Shown: positions 57,235 to 64,000 of the stretch, one piece after another
Layout of the letters: each line of letters opens with the position of its first letter
Numbering within the stretch: the first letter of the stretch is position 1
Assembly: GCF_003473485.1 (NCBI RefSeq)
Contig: NC_053046.1
Coordinates: 41,997,832-42,061,831, forward strand
Length of the DNA: 64,000 nucleotides
DNA from: Medicago truncatula
Taxonomy: Eukaryota > Streptophyta > Magnoliopsida > Fabales > Fabaceae
Reading direction: 5' to 3'
The notes under the pieces: generated by a model
The model's database searches: none
Told to the model about the DNA's origin: nothing
Seen by the model: only the letters and a program-made list of their open reading frames with translations
Position numbers and translations under genes: made by a program

Positions 57235-60200
57235 TTATTCTAAATTATACAATCTAGCAAAAACTCCTACAAGTGCAGCAGTATTGTAGGTACAAGCCTC
57301 CAACTGTTCAAAATTTCTTCTTTCATCTCTAAATTGGTCCTTATTATCAGGTCCACCAACAAGGGCACCGATGAGAATATTAGGGTTAGGCTTAGGACTT
57401 TCATACCAATTATCATAGCCTTGAGTGCACCCAATAAAACCCATGTTCCCTTTGTATGATTCAGTGGATGCACCCCTATGGTGCACCCTTTGAGGAAAAT
57501 TTGAACCATAACCAACCAGATAGCTCATACCCATTGGATTAGAACCCAAGATGTAATCAACTTGTGATTTTGCAAAGGCTAAGAGTTCATTGGGACCCAC
57601 CTCACCTTTTTGGCAATGCAATTTTTGATTTGTAGCTAAGAGGTGATCAGAATAAATGGCCAGAAGAAATGCTGCATTTGCAACATATTGCATATTGTTC
57701 CATTGGCGGATGTATAGTAAACCTCCTGGGGTGCGATCCACGTTATCTTTACTTGCATTGTTGAGATTAAGACATGCACAAAAATAATGTTCTGCTTTTG
57801 AACGATATTGTTTGAGTATCACTTCATGTTTCTTGTGTTTTTCTTCCATTAGGAGCTGTTAAAAGAAAATGTTAGGATATATGTATGAAAAAATAAATAA
57901 TTATAAAGGAGTATGCATAATCAATTTTCATTTGTTTAAACATAGATCACATGAATTTCATGGTTATCGCTATTTGAGAGCTTATTTTATATTTTTATAT
58001 TTTAGTGCATGTTTAGATTCACGGTGAGTCTGATGAACCGTGATTGAATTTGTAGCATTCACGCAATCATGCATTCTCGGCCGTCCGATCATGATCGAAT
58101 GGTCCTAATTTAAGAACAGAATTATGAATAAAAATTGAATACTTTTTGAAAAGTATTTCTTTAAACTTGCAAGTGTGAGAAAGAAGGATTTACCATTGAA
58201 GCAATGGCTTGAACACCTGAATATTTAACATCCCAGCTAAATTCTGTCATAGCCCAAGTGGTCCCACCAAAATCATTAGCATTCTCCAAAACATACTTCA
58301 AATATTCATCCTTTTCTGTGGCCTTATATAACCAAATTGCTGCCCATAGCAACTCATCCATGTACCCACTAACTGAAGTATAGTAACCTTTAGCCACTTC
58401 AACACTCTCATCATACTTGCCCTTGAACTTGTCACCAAACTCAAACAACTACAACAATGTCACAACCATCTTGTTAGCTATAATAATCTATCATAGCCAA
58501 TTATGTGAATCAAATTAAAATTTCATTTCAATTAAATCAAGTCAAATAACCAAAATATGTTATGGAATGTAAATAAATATATTTAATTACTAACAAAGCA
58601 ACATGTATACCTGTTGTGCATGTTGCAAAAGTAGATGAGAGTAATGTGGATTTGTTTTCTTAAACAAAATAGACGCAGCTGCCAAAGCTGCGGCCGTCTC
58701 GCCAGCGACTTCTGAGCCGGGGTTGTTTTCATCAACTTTATATGCTCTTCGTGGCGTTGTCATGTCCTCCGGCCGCTGCCAACAATAATGATCAGTCTCT
58801 CCATCCCCAACCTGAAAAATGCCACTAACATAAGCTACACAAATTAACTACAATTCTATCCAAAGTTTAATTTTAATATGCTATATGGTTAAGCCGCAAG
58901 GGACACTACGCGTCAATCGTGGCAAAGTGTATGACATCTGAATACTTCATACTGTTTTTCTAATGAGTTTGGAAGGACTATTTATCCCAATCGCAATCAG
59001 GGCACATAGATTAAAAATGTCATTAACATAAGCTATACAAATTTATTATAATTTTATCAAAAGTTTTATGTTAATATGATATATGTTCAAGCCAAAAATG
59101 ACATTATATGTCAGTCGTGGCGAGTCAACTTTAAAACTGTGTCGAAATTTGAATACTTCATACTATTTCTCTAATGAGCTCGGAAGGAGTATTTATCCCA
59201 ACCACGGCACGCGAATTTAAAAGTCCATTAACATAAGCCACACAAATTAATTACAATTTTATCAAAAAAATTATGTTAATATGTTCAAGCCACGAGTGAC
59301 ACGATATATAACGTTGTGAGTCAGCTTTAAAACTCATTCAACATTCAAAAACTTCATACTATTTTTCTAGTAAGTTTTTAAGAAATATTTAGCCCAATCG
59401 CAACCATGGCACATGGATTAAAAATACCATTAACATAAACTGCACAAATTAATTATAATTTTATCCAAAGTTTTATGTTAATGGAGTATGAAATATGACA
59501 CTATGCGCCAATTGCAGTGGGTGAGTTTTGAAACTCTTTCGACATTTGAATACCTCGTGTAGTACTATTTTTCCGACTAGCTTAGAGGGATTATTTATCT
59601 CAATTGCAACCACGGCTCGTGGATTAATAATCACTTCAAATTTGAAATTAAATAAAAAATCACAATAATTGAATGAATTGAGGTGAAATACCTCTACCCA
59701 TAGAACATTTGGTTGTGTGTGAGCCTTGATGAAATAGTCAGTCCCCCACTTGATAGCCTCCATTGCATGGACATATTCTCCGGCTGCGGCGATTTCTTCG
59801 CCGTACTCTATAGCAGCCCAAGAAAGGAGAGTTACGGTGAATGCCATCGGTAGCCCAAATTTCACGTTGTCCCCTGCATCATAGTAGCCTCCCACCAAAT
59901 CCACCTAAATGTGTCCACAAAAAAAAATGTTGAAATTGATACTGAAGTGAACGTAGGCATAACAAAATATTGAATAAATATTCAATTTAATCTTTGAAAT
60001 TGTAGGATTATATCTACCTAGTTTCTTACATCAACAATAAAATGTTAATCAGATTTATACATGAATTGATATCTACGCAGACTATAATAACATTAAGTTG
60101 ATGATAACATCTTTCAAAAAAAAAAAATTGATGATAACACAAATACATTTTTTTTTGAAGAAAATAACACAAATCCATTTGAAATTAAATCAACCTTAAG

Positions 60201-60623
60201 GATGTATTTGAAAACATGCTATAACTCTAATGATCATTTTAGAATATTAATAATGTTGGATACTAAGTTGATACGATCCTAAAATTGCATAAAAATAAAA
60301 ATTGTTGACTAAATCTCAAAATTCATTGATCAAATTGGGTGTATATGCAACAAAAATATCATAGCCATAGTAGGCAGAAAAATATATATGTAATGTACCC
60401 CTTGTTCTAGGCCATCAGTGAGACCAGAATGGTGACGCCAATTGACCCTTTGATTGTGGGGTAAGTGACCTGAACGTTGTGCCTCAAAATAGAGAAGGGT
60501 TTGTGACAAGGCTTGGCCGTAGTTGAAGGATTCACAAAAAGGAAGAAAGATTGTAATGAGAGAAAGTAAGACAAAGCATAGTGTCAAAGACCATGTATTC
60601 TTTTCAACTTTGCTTGTCTTCAT
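57235..60623 (-). CDS. Endo-1,4-beta-glucanase, glycosyl hydrolase family 9
   Basis: Five exons: 60623-60399, 59904-59692, 58811-58611, 58448-58194 and 57855-57235, all phase 0, giving 504 aa. A signal peptide (about 12-32) leads into the catalytic domain. [16 protein letters not shown] holds the catalytic-base Asp pair (D84, D87). [10 protein letters not shown] (H423-R425) and [15 protein letters not shown] (D475, proton donor E484) are the two C-terminal GH9 signatures. With a cleavable signal, no cytosolic or transmembrane N-terminus and no C-terminal CBM49, it fits the secreted GH9B class. These act on cellulose and glucans of the wall in growth, abscission or fruit softening. Substrate cannot be judged from sequence. 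Intron 2 contains four tandem copies of a roughly 200-bp unit. A TATA box lies about 50 bp upstream of the ATG. Confidence 0.93.
58816..59627. repeat. Four tandem copies of a ~200-bp unit inside an intron
   Basis: Units begin near 58816, 59016, 59220 and 59426, each with a phrase like CATTAACATAAGC.ACACAAATT. They continue through TTTTATGTTAATATG, GAATACTTCATACTATTT and TATTTATCCCAATCGCAACC. The copies have diverged by perhaps 15-25 percent. The array fills most of endoglucanase intron 2 (58812-59691) and explains its length. Confidence 0.85.
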
Positions 60624-60672
60624 TTCTCCCTAACTTGCTAAGACTCTATCTCTATATCTCTTCTTCTCTAGC

Positions 60673-60679
60673 TATATAT
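60673..60679 (-). promoter_or_regulatory. TATA box of the endoglucanase gene
   Basis: The minus strand reads CACTCATATATAGCTAG, about 50 bp upstream of the ATG at 60623 and followed by a purine/CT-rich leader. Confidence 0.55.
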
Positions 60680-61197
60680 GAGTGTTAATCATGTAATGCA
60701 ATTGTTGATTTCGACTGTTCGATCGAAATTAATGATAAAGGATGTTTAACGTTGATTTATAGAGTTTTGTCAAAATAAAAATATCGTTTTCTAGAAGGTT
60801 ATGTTTGAACGGTCTGATTTCAATATAACGATCAAATTTATTAATGGTAGAATCTAGGGAGATTTATTGGATTTGTTTCTGGGATTGTGTTCATATTGGT
60901 TCACTTTAGAAGGGCATATGGTATGATTAATTGTTTGGTTACAAATTCAAAAATCATATTGGAATGTGATTTTTTTTCTTCTGTATAATCGCGTTCCCTT
61001 CGATCCCATTTAGATAAAAAAATGTTTGACTTTTGTATTTTTTTCTATATGCTTTGAATAGTTGTCATAAAACTCATTTAGGAAGTTCAAGCTTTTTGAC
61101 TTGTTTAAAAATAGTTTATTCAATTAATTTATTGGAAATTTAAGTATTAAACGATACACAAATGTTAATATTTTTTACAACGATATACAAATGTTCA

Positions 61198-61343
61198 TAA
61201 AAATTGTTTCCCTTTCATTCATTACTTAACCAATAATCCTTCTTGTCACTATTATAAACAATTTTGTTAATAAAAATTGTTTTCCTTTCATTCATTACTT
61301 AACCAATAGTCCTTCTTGTCATTGTTATAAATAATTTTTCTTC
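61198..61343. repeat. 73-bp tandem duplication
   Basis: Two adjacent units start TAAAAATTGTTT and share CCTTTCATTCATTACTTAAC and CCTTCTTGTCA. They differ at only a few positions. Confidence 0.85.
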
Positions 61344-62861
61344 CAAATTTATTGAACAGAGAAAGCTAATTGTTACTGTTTGATATAAAATCCTACCAAT
61401 AGATAAAAATTAATAACAAGGACAGTAGAAACTTTCGGATTAATTAATCACTCAATCTTTTAAGTTAATTTTTTGTTTAAGATGGTTTCATAATTATAAA
61501 ACATTTTAATTTAGTCTCTTATCTTATCTTCGTTTCGTCAATCAATTTTATCATATTCCGTCAATTTTACTTTAAAAGTCTTTTAAAAGTCTATAATAAA
61601 CAAATATTAAAGATGATCCACCATATATCTTACTATTTTTTTATTTTTACTATCTGATTTTTTTAAAGGATGATCATTGTTTCACGTAGATCTATTGTAT
61701 CTTACATAGAACCATCAACAACAATTTTTTCTCTTTCTTGATCTTATTATTTCCTCTTCTTCAAAGTCAATCTTCATAAATAAATAAATAAATAAATCCA
61801 TGTGCTAAAAAACAATTGCGGCCATAAACCCCTAAAACCAATAAATTCATAGAAAAGTGTCTCCCTCCTAACTTGCCAATTGTGTTCGCCTAATTGCTAA
61901 TGTGATAATAGTGTGCTAAAAAAACAATTGCGGACGTAAACTTCTCACAACCAATTAATTTCCGTCCCAAATTATAAATTGCTTTGAAAAAAGATATCAA
62001 TAAACATTAAAGTTATTTTTTTTATCATACCCTTAATTACTCTCTTCTTTCAATTATTTAATTTATTTTTCACATACCCTTTATTAAGGATAATTTTGTA
62101 AAACAACTAATAATATCTTTTTCTCACACAACATTAATTCTATTTTTTAATAGTCAATACGTATGAAATAACCAAAATAGTATTCTCTCATTTTACTTTT
62201 TTTGTTTTCTTTATACCTCTTCTTTCCTTCTCCTTTTGTTTGGTTTAGGGTTTACACTTCACTATTTGTTTAAGAATACTATTTTTTCAACATTTTCTCT
62301 AGCATTCATTTTATCAGGTGAAATCCATATGAATCCAATCATTTAATGTGAGACATATTTCTAAAGTATAGAATTCTCATTGATTTCATCTAATAAAAAA
62401 ACGAGTGTTGGAAAATGTATTAAAAAGAAAGTGTTTCTGACACTCGTCTTTTTTGTTTATCTATCAAAGCAAAATAATTTGTCAACACGATTTTGGCGGC
62501 TAATGTCCCGCCTAATCTGCAAATATAGTCCGCCTAATTTCTATAAGGTTGCCAATATAGTGTGCTATAAAACAATTGTGCTGCTAAACTTCAAGTTCAG
62601 CTTTGCTTCATTTTTTGTTCATTCATGAGGGAAATAAACATAAATGATTGATTATTAGGACTCATGAGTGGAGTTCACTTATTAGAATGGACCCCACTAA
62701 TCTACCATTGTATCTCTCTCATACATTGACAATAAATTGAGCAAAGTAAATTAAACAAAGTCATACTCCTAAAATTCTCGGTTATGGCCAATACCCATAT
62801 TTCCACATGCAATTGCGTTCCCTATAGGACACTGACTTAGCTCCTCAAAATAATTAGCATC

Positions 62862-63025
62862 TTGTTAACGAGTGCCCTAAGGGTACTCTTTAAGAAATTC
62901 TAATAAAGAAATTATTCTTTAAAAAGGTTAAAAACTCCAATTTCCAATGCATTGATTTCATAAACTTTGATAAAAACTTACTATTTAAAGTTACTAAACA
63001 ATGCCCTAAGGGCTTGTTAACATTT
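62862..63025. mobile_element. Possible MITE
   Basis: GTTAACGAGTGCCCTAAGGG on the left and GTTAACAAGCCCTTAGGGCA as the complement of the right end are imperfect inverted repeats about 160 bp apart. A target duplication was not established. Confidence 0.45.
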
Positions 63026-63696
63026 TCCAAACAATTAAGGCAATTTATTAAACTTATCAGTTCCCCAGCTAATGCAAAGGATAAAGATTGAATATCTTCA
63101 AGAAGAGTGATATGAACACTCTGACAAATAGCTATCATTAACCAAAAGAATGGTCTATAAAAAATTGGTATACATCAATACTTAGACAAAGAAATCAATT
63201 TTGATATTACAGTATTCGCAAGCTTATTATATTATACACACAGCTAAACAAAGAAATACTTGTATGTTACCCATCAATTCGGTAACTTACAAAGAATGTG
63301 GAAATACGCGCCCCACAGTAATTAGAAACACTGCCTATATTGCATTCTCCCTCCTCTCTGTCTCTTTGCATCTAAAAGAAGTTCCCTCACCTCCACAACG
63401 GTATCGCGATGATTTATATCTAAATTGACATTTCTTTGCCAAATCTGGATTCAAACTCCTAAAAGGTCTTGGGGGATTACATGGCGCCGCATTTATAATA
63501 ACACCTATAGTGATTGGCAAACAACAAAATACATAAACCAAAAAGTTTACAGCTCATAGAACCCGATCTACATGTAAATAGGATACATATCTCATATGTA
63601 TGCCTCTTCACTTAGTTGCTTTGGCAAATTTGCTTCCACAGCAGGATGAAGCCGAATCCAAATAAGTCGTGAAGAAATACTTCCATGATTGGTACA

Positions 63697-63856
63697 TTAG
63701 GCCACAAAGAATATGAAGATCATCAGAAAAAATATCAAAATGGCAAATATTTTGATCATAAGCCATCTATTTGATGATATTCGGTTGAGATGCCTCAATA
63801 AAGAACTGTGAGCTCCTTCAACATTTGTCAATGACTCGTCCATGTTGTCATCAATC
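63697..63856 (-). CDS. SYP3-type syntaxin (Qa-SNARE), last exon
   Basis: After an acceptor (GGGCAG) the minus strand encodes the end of a Qa-SNARE. The end of the SNARE helix is seen as IDDNMDESLTNVEGAHSSLL, followed by LNRISSNRWLMIKI and a C-terminal hydrophobic anchor ending FFVA, stop at 63697. The motif SNRWLM followed by a short tail anchor is typical of plant SYP31/SYP32, orthologues of syntaxin 5 and Sed5, which drive fusion at the cis-Golgi. The exon starts in the third base of a codon. Earlier exons lie beyond 64000. Which of SYP31 or SYP32 it is cannot be decided from 52 residues. Confidence 0.85.
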
Positions 63857-64000
63857 CTGCCCGAGTAAATTACATTTTACGTGTTTAATTCTAATTGCTA
63901 GAACATGTGAACAGATATAGCTTCACATAAAATAATATATTTTGATACTATTTTATATAACAAACACCAAGGTCTTGATTAAGAGGAGAAAAAAGTAGTG

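Larger units (their letters stand above)
60680..63696. other. Intergenic region upstream of endoglucanase
   Basis: AT-rich sequence with a 73-bp tandem duplication (61198-61343). A phrase TGTGCTAAAAAACAATTGCGG repeats with small changes near 61802 and 61912, with a relative near 62550. A MITE-like inverted repeat lies at 62862-63025. ORFs of 60-80 codons have no recognisable motif. The last 100 bp are the probable 3' UTR of the syntaxin gene. Confidence 0.5.

Noticed and set aside
62380..62628. 82-codon plus-strand ORF
   Set aside because: It has no recognisable domain, is AT-driven, overlaps a repeated phrase and lacks promoter context.

Overview
This is a nuclear plant DNA window, very AT-rich, with intron-split genes, long TA runs and many non-autonomous transposable elements. 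A legume, probably a close relative of Medicago, is the best guess. The main reason is a pair of divergent loci at 32.4-35.8 kb. They match the legume-restricted EXO70J and WRKY-related (WRP) families, which share an N-terminal membrane module.

Layout. 0-12.3 kb: remnants of a tandem array of CNOT9/Rcd1-like genes on the minus strand. One copy keeps five in-frame exons (7.9-11.0 kb), one is a first exon at 238-390, and one is a decayed remnant near 4.9 kb. A solo LTR with a 5-bp target duplication sits just upstream of the longest copy. 12.3-27.8 kb: a repeat-dominated stretch with LINE RNase H fragments, a second LTR-like block, a candidate 5.4-kb Helitron (21.1-26.5 kb), two Mutator-type MITEs and one small membrane-protein gene (17.7 kb). 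27.8-30.5 kb: a three-exon DOMON-cytochrome b561 gene. 32.4-35.8 kb: the EXO70J-like and WRP-like loci, head to head, both apparently broken. 36.1 kb: an orphan last exon of a GDSL esterase gene. 37.1-38.6 kb: a foldback Mutator-like element. 38.8-44.9 kb: a complete five-exon SFSWAP-type splicing regulator (937 aa), with three DNA transposons in its first intron. 46.6-50.1 kb: chloroplast aspartate carbamoyltransferase (384 aa). 51.5-55.8 kb: an 11-exon MOCS3/CNX5 adenylyltransferase-sulfurtransferase (465 aa), convergent with the former. 57.2-60.6 kb: a secreted GH9 endoglucanase (504 aa). 63.7 kb: the last exon of an SYP3-type syntaxin that continues beyond the window.

The intact genes serve unrelated housekeeping roles: pre-mRNA splicing, pyrimidine synthesis, molybdenum cofactor and tRNA sulfur transfer, cell wall remodelling, membrane redox and Golgi traffic. 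The coding models were built by hand from splice consensus, reading phase and family motifs. In the intact genes the exon lengths add up in frame. No RNA gene, CRISPR array or origin was seen.
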